NCBI GenBank assembly: GCA_051531935.1 | Contig: JAOPTR010000001.1 | Location: 333,708-397,707, forward strand | Length of the DNA stretch: 64,000 nucleotides | Source: OCS116 sp051531935 | GTDB lineage: Bacteria > Pseudomonadota > Alphaproteobacteria > Rhizobiales > OSC116 | Reading direction: 5' to 3' | In this document: in pieces, positions 41,721 to 50,476 of the stretch | Layout of the letters: each line of letters starts with the position of its first letter | Position numbering within the stretch: the first letter of the stretch is position 1 | Notes under the pieces: model-generated | What the model was told of the DNA's origin: nothing | Databases searched by the model: none | The model's input: only the letters and a program-made list of their open reading frames with translations | Made by a program: the position numbers and the translations under genes

Positions 41721-43886
41721 TTAGAAAAAAGAATATGGGTCGGTGTCGGTTTGGACTTTTAGGTCACCTGTGGGTTTTAGGCTTAACATGCCTGTTTTTA
41801 GCCAGTCTTGCATTTTGAAGCCTTTGGGGGCGCGGGCTAATACGCGGACTCTGTGGCGGCCGCGTACAAAACCCATAGGCGCGGGTGCGGGGCCGAGAAT
41901 AACCATGCCAGTGATTTTGGGGGCTTCTTGAATCATCAATCTCGCGAATTCGAAAGCTTTCTTAAGTTCTTTTGAGCTAACTACGATTGACGCTAACCTA
42001 CCAAATGGTGGCAGCTTTGCAAGCTCGCGGCCATAGGCTTCGGCTTTGTAGAAGGCCTCGCGGTCTTGTGCGATCATCGCGCGCATGACCGGGCTTTCTG
42101 GCGAATAGGTTTGTAGTAAAACCGTGCCTTGTTTTTGCTCACGCCCTGCCCTGCCTGCCACTTGGTTGAGCAGTTGATAAGTGCGCTCGGCTGCGCGGGG
42201 ATCGCCATTTTCTAAACCTAGGTCGGCATCAACAACACCAACAAGGGTAAGGTTGGGGAAATGATGGCCTTTGGCGATCATCTGCGTGCCGATGATGATA
42301 TCGCATTCGCCATTGGCAATGAGGTTTAGGCGTCGCTGGATTTCTTCGACATTCATCTGAATGTCTGATGACAGCAGTTCAATACGTGCATCGGGGAATA
42401 ATTCTTGAGCTTCTTCAAAAATACGCTCCACACCTGGCCCGCAGGCGATCATTTTATCTTCGGCCTCGCACTCTGTACATTGAGTGGGTTTTTGAATTGA
42501 AATGCCGCAATGATGGCACATGAGCCGATTGTTAAAGCGATGCTCGACCAACCACGCATCGCATTGTGGACAGGAGATACGATGACCACAAGCACGGCAC
42601 AAAGTAAGTGGGGCATAACCTCGGCGGTTGAGGAATAGCAGACTTTGCTCGCCTGCTGCTAGTTTGGCTGTCATCGCTGATACCAATGGGTCGGATAGGA
42701 ATTTATTGGAAGCAGGTTGGTGTTCGCGCAAATCGACTGAGCGGACATTTGGCATTTTTGCCCCGCCATGGCGTTTGTCCAAAACTAAATGAGTGTAGCG
42801 GCCATTTTTTGCGTTTAAATAAGTTTCAAGTGACGGGGTTGCGCTGGCAAGAATGAGCGGGAAACCACTCATATGGGCTTTGACCACAGCCATATCGCGG
42901 GCATGATACATGACGCCACTATCTTGTTTATACGCGCCATCATGCTCTTCATCGACCACGATGAGACCCAGATTTTCGAACGGCAAAAATAATGCTGACC
43001 TTGCGCCAATGACGATTTTAGCTTCGCCCGATGCAACTGCGCGCCACACACGCTCGCGAGCGCCTTTGGCCAGACCGCTATGCCACGGAGCGGGTTTGAC
43101 ACCGAAGCGGTTTTCGAACCTTTGAAGAAAATCGACGGTGAGCGCAATTTCGGGCAGCAATACCACAGCTTGTTGGCCTTGCTCTATCGCCTGGGCAATG
43201 GCGGCAAAATAAACCTCGGTTTTACCTGAGCCTGTGACGCCATCGAGCAAAAATGTTTCGAATTTTTTGGCCGCGACTGATTTGCATATAACGGCGGCGG
43301 CAGAGTGTTGATCGTCGGCAAGGTCGGCAAGGTTATGATTGGTTTTTGGGGTTTTAAATTTTGTGAATTTTGGCATTTGAGAAAGTGACAATGCGCCCAT
43401 TTTTAGCAAACCATCGACCACGCCTGTACTGACACCTGCCAATTTAGCAAGCTCGGATTTTTTAAAGCTAAGGCCGTCTTTGGCGATTTCTAGCACTTGA
43501 TTGCGCGCTTTGGTGCTGCGCTCAAGTTTGCCGTTGCCCATTTTAACCGCATTGATATTTTCCACAGGCCCGATGGCTTCTGGAACATTCATCACCAAAC
43601 GCAAACCCATGCCTTTGGGGCTGATATAATAATCGCATGCCCAATTGATGAATTTTATGAGATCGTTAGGAAGCGGGCGCATATCGACTTTAGTAATGAC
43701 TTGTTTTAACTTGGCAGGGTTAAATGATTTTTTTGTGCCATCATCTGGCCAAACAACGCCAACCATTTTGCGGCTACCAAGCGGCACTTCTACAAAATCG
43801 CCAATTTGGGCGTGTAGATGGTCAGGCAGCTTATAGGAATAGGCATCGGCAATGGCCAACGGCAAAAGTACGCTAATTATTGTCAA
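41721..43886 (-). CDS. priA: Primosomal replication protein N' (helicase)
   Basis: Restarts stalled forks by loading the replisome. 721 aa: N-terminal 3' DNA-binding domain, winged helix, then a superfamily 2 helicase with Walker A GVTGSGKTE near residue 219 and Walker B VVDEEHDGAYK. The zinc-binding cysteine cluster is complete (CRACGHRISCPQC, then CHHCGISI and CTEC). Helicase motif VI region (NQVAGRAGR) is present. It is divergent from the fsa gene, as in other alphaproteobacteria. Confidence 0.97.
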   Translation of the reverse strand: MTIISVLLPLAIADAYSYKLPDHLHAQIGDFVEVPLGSRKMVGVVWPDDGTKKSFNPAKLKQVITKVDMRPLPNDLIKFINWACDYYISPKGMGLRLVMNVPEAIGPVENINAVKMGNGKLERSTKARNQVLEIAKDGLSFKKSELAKLAGVSTGVVDGLLKMGALSLSQMPKFTKFKTPKTNHNLADLADDQHSAAAVICKSVAAKKFETFLLDGVTGSGKTEVYFAAIAQAIEQGQQAVVLLPEIALTVDFLQRFENRFGVKPAPWHSGLAKGARERVWRAVASGEAKIVIGARSALFLPFENLGLIVVDEEHDGAYKQDSGVMYHARDMAVVKAHMSGFPLILASATPSLETYLNAKNGRYTHLVLDKRHGGAKMPNVRSVDLREHQPASNKFLSDPLVSAMTAKLAAGEQSLLFLNRRGYAPLTLCRACGHRISCPQCDAWLVEHRFNNRLMCHHCGISIQKPTQCTECEAEDKMIACGPGVERIFEEAQELFPDARIELLSSDIQMNVEEIQRRLNLIANGECDIIIGTQMIAKGHHFPNLTLVGVVDADLGLENGDPRAAERTYQLLNQVAGRAGREQKQGTVLLQTYSPESPVMRAMIAQDREAFYKAEAYGRELAKLPPFGRLASIVVSSKELKKAFEFARLMIQEAPKITGMVILGPAPAPMGFVRGRHRVRVLARAPKGFKMQDWLKTGMLSLKPTGDLKVQTDTDPYSFF

Positions 43887-44014
43887 TCTAACTTGCCTTT
43901 CACGAGGGCATGAATCACTTTATTCGAAATGGTATTATATTATAGGGAAAAATTGCCTATGCAAAAACTAAAAACTACCTTATTAATATGCGCGAAACAA
44001 AACAAGGAAAAATC

Positions 44015-44668
44015 ATGAAATTTTTTATCGACACTGCTGATGTAGCCGCCATTAAAGAACTGGACGAAACTGGTCTTGTGGACGGTGTAACCACCAACCC
44101 ATCTTTGATATTTAAATCTGGCCGCGACTTTAAAGAAGTTGTGAAAGAAATTTGTGGTTTTATTGATGGCCCTGTAAGTGCTGAAGTGGCATCTATGGAA
44201 TATGAGCAAATGATGAAAGAAGCTGAAGTGTTACGTAAGCTTGCTGACAATGTTTGCATTAAATTACCACTAACATTTGATGGCCTACGCGCTTGTCGTG
44301 CTTTAACAAATGATGGTACAAAAACCAATGTAACACTTTGCTTTAGCGCAAACCAAGCTCTATTGGCTGCCAAAGCTGGTGCAACATTTGTATCGCCTTT
44401 CATTGGCCGTTTAGACGATGTGAATATTGATGGTATGGAGCTTATTGAAGACATCCGCACTATTTATGACAATTATGGTTTTGAAACTGAAATCTTAGCA
44501 GCTTCTATCCGTAGTGCTAATCATGTGAAAGAATGTGCATTGGCTGGAGCTGACGTTTCGACAATTCCACCTGGTGTGGCTAAAGGTTTAGTGAAACATG
44601 TATTGACTGACCAAGGTCTTGCTGGTTTTGAACGTGATTGGGCTGCCACTGGCCAAAAAATTATCTAA
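44015..44668 (+). CDS. fsa: Transaldolase / fructose-6-phosphate aldolase family protein
   Basis: 217 aa from the ATG at 44015 (AAGGAAA upstream; an earlier ATG at 43988 adds nine unlikely residues). TalC/FSA-type small transaldolase: MKFFIDTADVAAIK start, TTNPSLI, and the Schiff-base lysine K83 in CIKLPLT. Whether it acts as transaldolase or fructose-6-phosphate aldolase cannot be decided. The stop codon lies within a 20-bp sequence that is repeated 87 bp further downstream. Confidence 0.92.
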   Translation: MKFFIDTADVAAIKELDETGLVDGVTTNPSLIFKSGRDFKEVVKEICGFIDGPVSAEVASMEYEQMMKEAEVLRKLADNVCIKLPLTFDGLRACRALTNDGTKTNVTLCFSANQALLAAKAGATFVSPFIGRLDDVNIDGMELIEDIRTIYDNYGFETEILAASIRSANHVKECALAGADVSTIPPGVAKGLVKHVLTDQGLAGFERDWAATGQKII

Positions 44669-44759
44669 TTTTATGGACTGATAGCCCTTTGAGCCAACAA
44701 ATGTGAAGCATTTGTGTTGCGATAGGGCAGACATCAAGCCCAAAAAATTATCTAATTTT
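44653..44759. repeat. 20-bp direct repeat flanking a hairpin at the fsa 3' end
   Basis: The same 20 bp (CCAAAAAATTATC then TAATTTT) occurs at 44653-44672 and 44740-44759. The first copy encodes the last residues and stop of fsa. The 67 bp between the copies contains an imperfect hairpin (GCCCT...AGGGC outer stem, CAACAAATG...CATTTGTGTTG inner stem, 44684-44728). Confidence 0.75.
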
Positions 44760-44782
44760 TGTGATAATATAAGTAATAGTTT

Positions 44783-44815
44783 AAAGGCCTCATTTTTTTG
44801 AGGCCTTTTTTTTAT
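44783..44815 (+). terminator. Intrinsic terminator after fsa
   Basis: Perfect 10-bp stem AAAGGCCTCA / TGAGGCCTTT with a T6 loop, followed by a T run. Confidence 0.9.
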
Positions 44816-44841
44816 TAACAAAATTATGCTAAGAATGATTT

Positions 44842-45846
44842 ATGGCAGTGACAAATGTTGATAAATTAAAACAATTATTATCCGAACAAGACAGTGTGCT
44901 TGCTGAATGCGCTGCGCCTGTGAACGGGCATTTGCGCAATTGGTTGATTTGGCTAATTTCGGAAAAACGCTGCAGCAACAAAACCATTGATGCTTACTTA
45001 GCTGACATGCAGGGGTTTTTTAGTTTTCTGACCGACCATTTAGGTGATTATGCGAGCATGCAGGCATTGGAAGATTTAAGCCTGCAAGATTTTAGAGCTT
45101 ATTTATCGTCTCAAAAAAATGCGGGTTTGGGTGCACGATCAATGGCACGGAAATTATCATCCTTGCGCTCATTTTTTAAATTTTTGGAAAAAAATGACAT
45201 TCTCATCAATGGCGATATTAAAAATATTCGGTCGCCTAAGATTGCCCATAGCTTACCGAAACCGCTAAGCCCTGACATGAGCAAAAAACTAATTGCCGAA
45301 GTGAAGAATGTTTCGCGCAGCCGCCAGACAGATGACGACCCATGGGTTGATGCGCGCGACACTGCCATTATGATTTTACTTTATGGCTGCGGTTTACGTA
45401 TATCTGAAGCTTTGGGTTTAAATGGCCGGGATATTTATGGCATTCAATCGGGTGTGATGAGTATTTTGGGCAAAGGCAATAAAACCCGCCTTGTACCCAT
45501 ATTGCCAATTGCTGTGAAAGCCATTGAAACTTACCAAGAACTTTGCCCCTATGTGAGTGATAATATTGACCCGATTTTTTATGGGGTACGCGGTAAAAGA
45601 TTAGGCGCACGCGCTGTGCAGAAAAAAACAGAAAAGCTACGTTATCAGCTTGGATTGCCCGAAAGTGCAACCCCGCATGCATTGCGCCATAGTTTTGCAA
45701 CCCATTTGCTCGCATCTGGCGGTGATTTGCGCACAATTCAAGAATTATTAGGCCATGCGAGCCTCTCTAGCACGCAGATATACACCGAAGTGAATGCTGA
45801 TTATTTACGTAATATCCATGAATTGGCGCACCCTAGAAACCGCTAA
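44842..45846 (+). CDS. xerC: Tyrosine recombinase XerC
   Basis: 334 aa, site-specific recombinase that resolves chromosome dimers at dif with XerD. N-terminal SAM-like core-binding domain (about 30-125) and C-terminal catalytic domain with Arg in GCGLRISEAL, HALRHSFATHLL, LLGHASLSSTQ and the nucleophile Tyr in IYTEV. The priA-fsa-xerC neighbourhood and the absence of phage genes argue for the housekeeping recombinase rather than an integrase. Confidence 0.94.
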   Translation: MAVTNVDKLKQLLSEQDSVLAECAAPVNGHLRNWLIWLISEKRCSNKTIDAYLADMQGFFSFLTDHLGDYASMQALEDLSLQDFRAYLSSQKNAGLGARSMARKLSSLRSFFKFLEKNDILINGDIKNIRSPKIAHSLPKPLSPDMSKKLIAEVKNVSRSRQTDDDPWVDARDTAIMILLYGCGLRISEALGLNGRDIYGIQSGVMSILGKGNKTRLVPILPIAVKAIETYQELCPYVSDNIDPIFYGVRGKRLGARAVQKKTEKLRYQLGLPESATPHALRHSFATHLLASGGDLRTIQELLGHASLSSTQIYTEVNADYLRNIHELAHPRNR

Positions 45847-45940
45847 AACTCTGGCTTTCCAAGGGCGTTATCAAAATAATTGATCGGTAGGTCAGTAATA
45901 TTGACGTGACTTGAACACAACATGGCGATATAAACTGAAT

Positions 45941-46861
45941 ATGTCAGAAAAAGATACACCCACCAAAACTACAAAATTAGACCCAATTGGTATGATTTGT
46001 GCGCTTTTAGGCGCAGCTTTATTCTCTTTAAAACCTGTATTGATTAAACTGTTATATGCTGAGGGTGTTCCGACAGAAATCATCATTATATGGCGCATGA
46101 TAATTTCGGCACCGATATATGTAATCATTGGCTATATGGTTTATCGCTCTCGCAAAGGCACTGTAAAATTCACCCCCATTCTTTTGTTACAAACAGCGGC
46201 TTTGGGAATAACTGGTTATTATGTTGCCACTTATTTCGATTTAATAGGCATTCAATTAATCAGCGCGCAGTTGGAACGATTGGTTTTGTTTACTTATCCA
46301 ACCTTTGTCGCCATTTTAGGTTATTTTATTTACCGTGAGAAAATTTCGTTAAAACAGTTTGCCGCCATGATATTGGCCTATGCAGGTATTGCCATTATGT
46401 TTGGCCATGAGATTAGGGCAGTTGGTGAAAATGTTATTGAAGGTGGCGGCTGGGTGCTTTTAGCTGCGCTGGCATTTGCGTGTTATATATTATTTCAAAA
46501 ATCGCCCATTAAAATTATGGGCAGCCGCATGTTCACATCAATTGCTATGGTTGCCGCATCATTAGCTATATTTGTTCATGGCGCGTTTTCATCTGGCACT
46601 GAATTTTTAGACATTAGCTTATATGTATTCTGGCTGAGTTTTGTGACCGCCATTATTTGCACCGTCATTCCATCCTATTTATTGGCTGAAGCGGTAAGTC
46701 GCATTGGATCTGGCCCGACATCAATATCTATTGGTATTGGCCCGATATTTACCAGTATTTTTGCCGTATTGACTTTGGGTGAAAGCTATACCATTTACCA
46801 TTTTGTAGGCACAGTGATGGTGATTATCGGTATTTACTTATTAAGCCAAGTGAAAAAATAG
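45941..46861 (+). CDS. EamA-family (DMT superfamily) transporter
   Basis: 306 aa from the ATG at 45941, with ten predicted membrane helices in two homologous EamA halves (second starting near residue 165). The conserved ISAQLERLVLFTYPTF and EAVSRIGSGPTSI segments are typical of drug/metabolite exporters. Substrate unknown. Ends nine bases before the convergent hemH stop, with no terminator visible between. Confidence 0.88.
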   Translation: MSEKDTPTKTTKLDPIGMICALLGAALFSLKPVLIKLLYAEGVPTEIIIIWRMIISAPIYVIIGYMVYRSRKGTVKFTPILLLQTAALGITGYYVATYFDLIGIQLISAQLERLVLFTYPTFVAILGYFIYREKISLKQFAAMILAYAGIAIMFGHEIRAVGENVIEGGGWVLLAALAFACYILFQKSPIKIMGSRMFTSIAMVAASLAIFVHGAFSSGTEFLDISLYVFWLSFVTAIICTVIPSYLLAEAVSRIGSGPTSISIGIGPIFTSIFAVLTLGESYTIYHFVGTVMVIIGIYLLSQVKK

Positions 46862-46870
46862 CATTGAATA

Positions 46871-48040
46871 TTATTCTTGCAACAATGTAGAAGTGGCTGC
46901 GAGAACCTCGGCGGTGTCGGCTTTGGCATAGAAAGCATATAGCTCATCTGTGACCAATGTTTGCAGCATATCTTGGCCAAATTGGCTGTCATTCAAGCAA
47001 GGGATGAAAGTAAATTCTTCGCCGCCTGCATTGATGAAATCATCACGAATTTCCATACAGATTTCTTCGAGTGTTTCGAGGCAATCGGCACTAAAACCTG
47101 GCGTGAGAACCGCAAGGTTTTTAACGCCTTGTTCGGCTAATTTTACAACTGTAGCTGATGTATATGGTTGTAGCCATTTGGCTTTACCAAAACGGCTTTG
47201 GAAACTAGTTGCGATGCCTTCATCACCCAGACCTAAACGTTCGCCAAGTAGGCGCGATGTTTTAATGGCTTGGCAATAATATGGATCACCATTTTTAAGA
47301 GATGTTTCTGGCAGGCCATGAAAGCTTGCTAAAATCATATCGGGTTTAAATGATGTTTTATCGAAATGAGCCAACGTGCTTTTGGCCAGTGCATCAATAT
47401 AAGCTGGATGATCGTAATAAGCAGGCATAACCGAAATGGCAGGCTGCCAGCGCATGCTTTTAATCACTCTGTTCACTTCATCTACGGCCGTGGCTGTAGT
47501 GGTGGCACTATATTGAGGATAAAGAGGCGCAACAAGAATACGGTCGCAGCCTTTTTCCATTAGGCTTTTCACTTTACTCTCGATAGAAGGATTACCATAA
47601 CGCATTGCCCACTCGACAATAACTTGATCGGAACCAATACGCTCGCTTAAATTTTGGCCTTGGCCGCGCGTGATGATGCGAAGTGGAGAATCATTTTGGT
47701 CTTGATTCCAAATCTTCTTATAATTCTCGGCTGATTTTGGCGCTTTGAATGTGCTGATAATGCCATATAAAAGTGGCAGCCAAACAATACGAGGTAGCTC
47801 GACAACTTTAGGATCGGACAGAAATTCGCGAAGATATTTTTTAACATCAGTCACTGATGTGCTATCTGGTGTGCCGAGGTTAACCAGCAATACGCCCATT
47901 TTGCCGCCTTTTGCGGCCATGTGACTTTGTGGCATAAATGAAGTGATACTGCGCGTGGCTTTGGCGTGCTCTTCGCTCACTAGGCGTGATGATTTTACAA
48001 ATTCTAACATATTGCTGTTGTCAGTATCATTTTCGTGCAT
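46871..48040 (-). CDS. hemH: Ferrochelatase
   Basis: Last step of protoheme synthesis: inserts Fe(II) into protoporphyrin IX. 389 aa from the ATG at 48040, with the ferrochelatase core starting at KMGVLLVNLGTPDS (about residue 48). Metal-site histidine in LASFHGLPE and the catalytic glutamate in FSADCLETLEEI are present. The N-terminus of about 45 polar residues is longer than usual, and internal ATGs (for example before the core) are alternatives. Confidence 0.94.
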   Translation of the reverse strand: MHENDTDNSNMLEFVKSSRLVSEEHAKATRSITSFMPQSHMAAKGGKMGVLLVNLGTPDSTSVTDVKKYLREFLSDPKVVELPRIVWLPLLYGIISTFKAPKSAENYKKIWNQDQNDSPLRIITRGQGQNLSERIGSDQVIVEWAMRYGNPSIESKVKSLMEKGCDRILVAPLYPQYSATTTATAVDEVNRVIKSMRWQPAISVMPAYYDHPAYIDALAKSTLAHFDKTSFKPDMILASFHGLPETSLKNGDPYYCQAIKTSRLLGERLGLGDEGIATSFQSRFGKAKWLQPYTSATVVKLAEQGVKNLAVLTPGFSADCLETLEEICMEIRDDFINAGGEEFTFIPCLNDSQFGQDMLQTLVTDELYAFYAKADTAEVLAATSTLLQE

Positions 48041-48147
48041 CAAAACGCCTTTGTTTATAATATATCTGATGTATATAGCAGTAACATAATAGCCGCAAAT
48101 TTTATATTCACTTATGTGGTCAAAGTGTCGCATGTATATAACAAAAC

Positions 48148-48180
48148 AAAAAAAACGCCAACCTGATGGTTAGCGTTTTT
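48148..48180 (-). terminator. Terminator after the TRAP operon
   Basis: A-rich run, CGCCAACC/GGTTAGCG stem with one mismatch and a short loop, T-rich on the other side. Located just after the dctM stop on the minus strand and upstream of the hemH promoter region. Confidence 0.8.
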
Positions 48181-48187
48181 AATTTTA

Positions 48188-49801
48188 TTAGCTATAGATA
48201 TAAGTTGGTAACCAAGTTGAAATTCCTGGGTAGAACCACAACAGCACCAAAGCAAGCAATTGAATAAGTACAAAAGGAATAACGCCTTTATAGATATCCA
48301 TTGTTTTTACACTTGGTGGGGCAACACCGCGTAAGTAGAATAACGCGAAGCCAAACGGTGGTGTGAGGAAACTGGTTTGCAAGTTAATAGCCATCATTAC
48401 ACCCAACCAAATCGGGCTCATATAAACCCCTGGTGCGATTTCCATTTGCAGGAGAATTGGTGCCACAATCGGCACAACAATAAACACAATTTCTAGGAAA
48501 TCTAGGAAGAAGCCCATGATGAACATAACCAGCATAACCAACAGAATAGCACCAACAGTACCACCTGGGAGATCGACCAGAATTTCGGCAATATAATCAT
48601 CGCCACCAAAACCACGGAAAGCCAATGAGAACAAAGCAGCGCCCACTAAAATAACAAACACCATTGATGAAATTTTCATCGTGCTGCGCATTACGCTTAC
48701 CAATACTTTGGTTCTTGTGCGATCTAACTCACCATAGGTGCGAATGATACCAAGCCAAACAGCATAAATGAGCAATAATGACAGAAGCAAGCAAATGCCA
48801 ATAGCCACTTTATCAGCAGTTGGAATAATGGTACGTGCCACACGAAGATCATAATTTGAGGCAATGCCCAACATAACGAAAAGTGACAAGCCACCAATCA
48901 GAATCCAACGACCTTTTTCAGGTGCAATGCGATAGCCTGCTAATAGTAATGAACCAACAGAGCCAACCGCAGCGGCTTCTGTAGGTGAAGCCAGACCACC
49001 TAAAATACTACCTAACACGGCCAAAATAAGAATAAGCGGTGCAAACAAAGAAGATATTAGGCTGCGATAAAATTCTGCTTTACTAGTTGTTTCTAATTCC
49101 TCGCGAGGGATAGGTGGCACTTTGCTTGGCCACATAACAGCATAGAAAATTTGGTACAGAATATACATACCCACCAACATAAGCCCAGGGAATAATGCAC
49201 CTGCGAACAAATCGTTAGCGGTGATTGTATCGGGGCTAAAAATGCCCATTGCAAATTGTGCTGTTTGATAGCTGTTAGACAATTGTTCGCCCAACAGAAC
49301 TAACACGATAGATGGAGGAATGATTTGCCCCAATGTGCCTGAAGCTGCAATTGTGCCTGTAGCTAATGTAACGCTATAACCACGCTTAAGCATAGTTGGC
49401 AAACTGAGCAAACCCATTGTAACCACTGTCGCGCCTACAATGCCTGTAGAAGCAGCTAAAAGCGCCCCCACAATACAAACACTAAATGCCAAACCACCCG
49501 GTAATGAGCCGAATAAACGCCCCATATTATCGAGTAATTCCTCGGCGACGCGCGATCGTTCTAGCATCACGCCCATGAATACAAATAGCGGAACAGCAAC
49601 CAAAACTTCGTTGGTCATCGTGCCAAAAATACGTTGCGGGAATGCGCCTAAAAGCGAAATGTCGAATATGCCTAAGCCAGCACCAACAAATGCAAATACA
49701 GCGCCTGTGCCTGACAATACAAATGCCACAGGAAAACCTGTAAGCAGCAAACCAAAGGCCGTTAAAAACATAAGGCCTAATAATAATTCAGGTGAAATCA
49801 T
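48188..49801 (-). CDS. dctM: TRAP transporter large permease subunit (DctM)
   Basis: 537-aa membrane protein with about 12-14 helices that moves the substrate with sodium. GFPVAFVLSGTGAVFA near the N-terminus and LGQIIPPSIVLVLLGEQ are family signatures. It is longer than the usual 425-440 aa, with an extra segment around residues 300-370, the form found with mannitol/2-oxoacid-type TRAP systems. Start overlaps the dctQ stop by four bases. Confidence 0.94.
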   Translation of the reverse strand: MISPELLLGLMFLTAFGLLLTGFPVAFVLSGTGAVFAFVGAGLGIFDISLLGAFPQRIFGTMTNEVLVAVPLFVFMGVMLERSRVAEELLDNMGRLFGSLPGGLAFSVCIVGALLAASTGIVGATVVTMGLLSLPTMLKRGYSVTLATGTIAASGTLGQIIPPSIVLVLLGEQLSNSYQTAQFAMGIFSPDTITANDLFAGALFPGLMLVGMYILYQIFYAVMWPSKVPPIPREELETTSKAEFYRSLISSLFAPLILILAVLGSILGGLASPTEAAAVGSVGSLLLAGYRIAPEKGRWILIGGLSLFVMLGIASNYDLRVARTIIPTADKVAIGICLLLSLLLIYAVWLGIIRTYGELDRTRTKVLVSVMRSTMKISSMVFVILVGAALFSLAFRGFGGDDYIAEILVDLPGGTVGAILLVMLVMFIMGFFLDFLEIVFIVVPIVAPILLQMEIAPGVYMSPIWLGVMMAINLQTSFLTPPFGFALFYLRGVAPPSVKTMDIYKGVIPFVLIQLLALVLLWFYPGISTWLPTYIYS

Positions 49802-50388
49802 GATAGATGTTCTCCTTTTTCCAGATCGGCACGGAAATCTTCTGACAGGAATTCATCTTCGGCGAGCTCATCATAATGAGTGCCTTCGCCACGGCGATAT
49901 AAAATGCCTTTAATGGCAAGTGATAAGCCTTGCAAAGCCATGAGCCCTGCGAATAACCAGATAACTGTTTTGAGTAAATACTTAGCGTGTAAGCCATTAT
50001 TTTCGGTCGAGCCTTCAAACACAGCCCAACTATTCATGACATAGCCAAATGAATAATAGAAAATAAGCACACATATTGGTATGAGGTAGATAACGCTGCC
50101 GAGAATATCAACCAAGGCTTTGCCTTTAGGTTTCATATCACGGTAGAAAACATCCACCCTTACATGTTCGTCATGCAGCAATGTATAGCCCGCACCCATC
50201 ATAAATATAATGCCGTGCAAGTACCATATACTCTCTTGTAACGGAATAAAGCTAACTGAAAATACGTAGCGGAAAATAACCACAAAAAACTGAACCAAGA
50301 CCATAAGCAGTGTAAGCCAAGCCACACCACGGCCAATATATTCGTTTAATGCATCTATCTTTGCGCTAACCGCGTTAAGAGATGACAT
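49798..50388 (-). CDS. dctQ: TRAP transporter small permease subunit (DctQ)
   Basis: 196 aa with four membrane helices, of the DctQ family (VVIFRYVFSVSFIPLQESIWYLHG-type second helix; LLHDEHVRVDVFYRDM loop). It scaffolds the large permease. The C-terminus carries an extra charged tail of about 25 residues. The stop overlaps dctM (ATGA). A stable hairpin separates it from dctP upstream. Confidence 0.92.
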   Translation of the reverse strand: MSSLNAVSAKIDALNEYIGRGVAWLTLLMVLVQFFVVIFRYVFSVSFIPLQESIWYLHGIIFMMGAGYTLLHDEHVRVDVFYRDMKPKGKALVDILGSVIYLIPICVLIFYYSFGYVMNSWAVFEGSTENNGLHAKYLLKTVIWLFAGLMALQGLSLAIKGILYRRGEGTHYDELAEDEFLSEDFRADLEKGEHLS

Positions 50389-50417
50389 GACGCCCTCCTA
50401 GATATAGATGTAAAAAT

Positions 50418-50456
50418 GTTGCCAAAAGCACAGCCATAAAGGCGGCTTTTGGCAAC
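50418..50456 (-). terminator. Attenuating hairpin between dctP and dctQM
   Basis: Perfect 12-bp stem GTTGCCAAAAGC / GCTTTTGGCAAC with a 15-base loop holding a small GCC/GGC stem, followed on the minus strand by A-TTTTT. Likely a partial terminator or mRNA stabiliser that keeps the binding protein in excess over the permease. Confidence 0.7.
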
Positions 50457-50476
50457 CAATTGAGAATTGGATAAAC

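Noticed and set aside
44842..45846. Tyrosine recombinase as mark of an integrated element
   Set aside because: Neighbours (priA, fsa) and the full-length XerC form fit the housekeeping recombinase. No att-like repeats, tRNA or phage genes are nearby.
49440..49913. Plus-strand ORF of 157 codons opposite dctM/dctQ
   Set aside because: Antisense to well-conserved permease genes; composition is Pro/Asn/Lys-rich low-complexity as in shadow frames.
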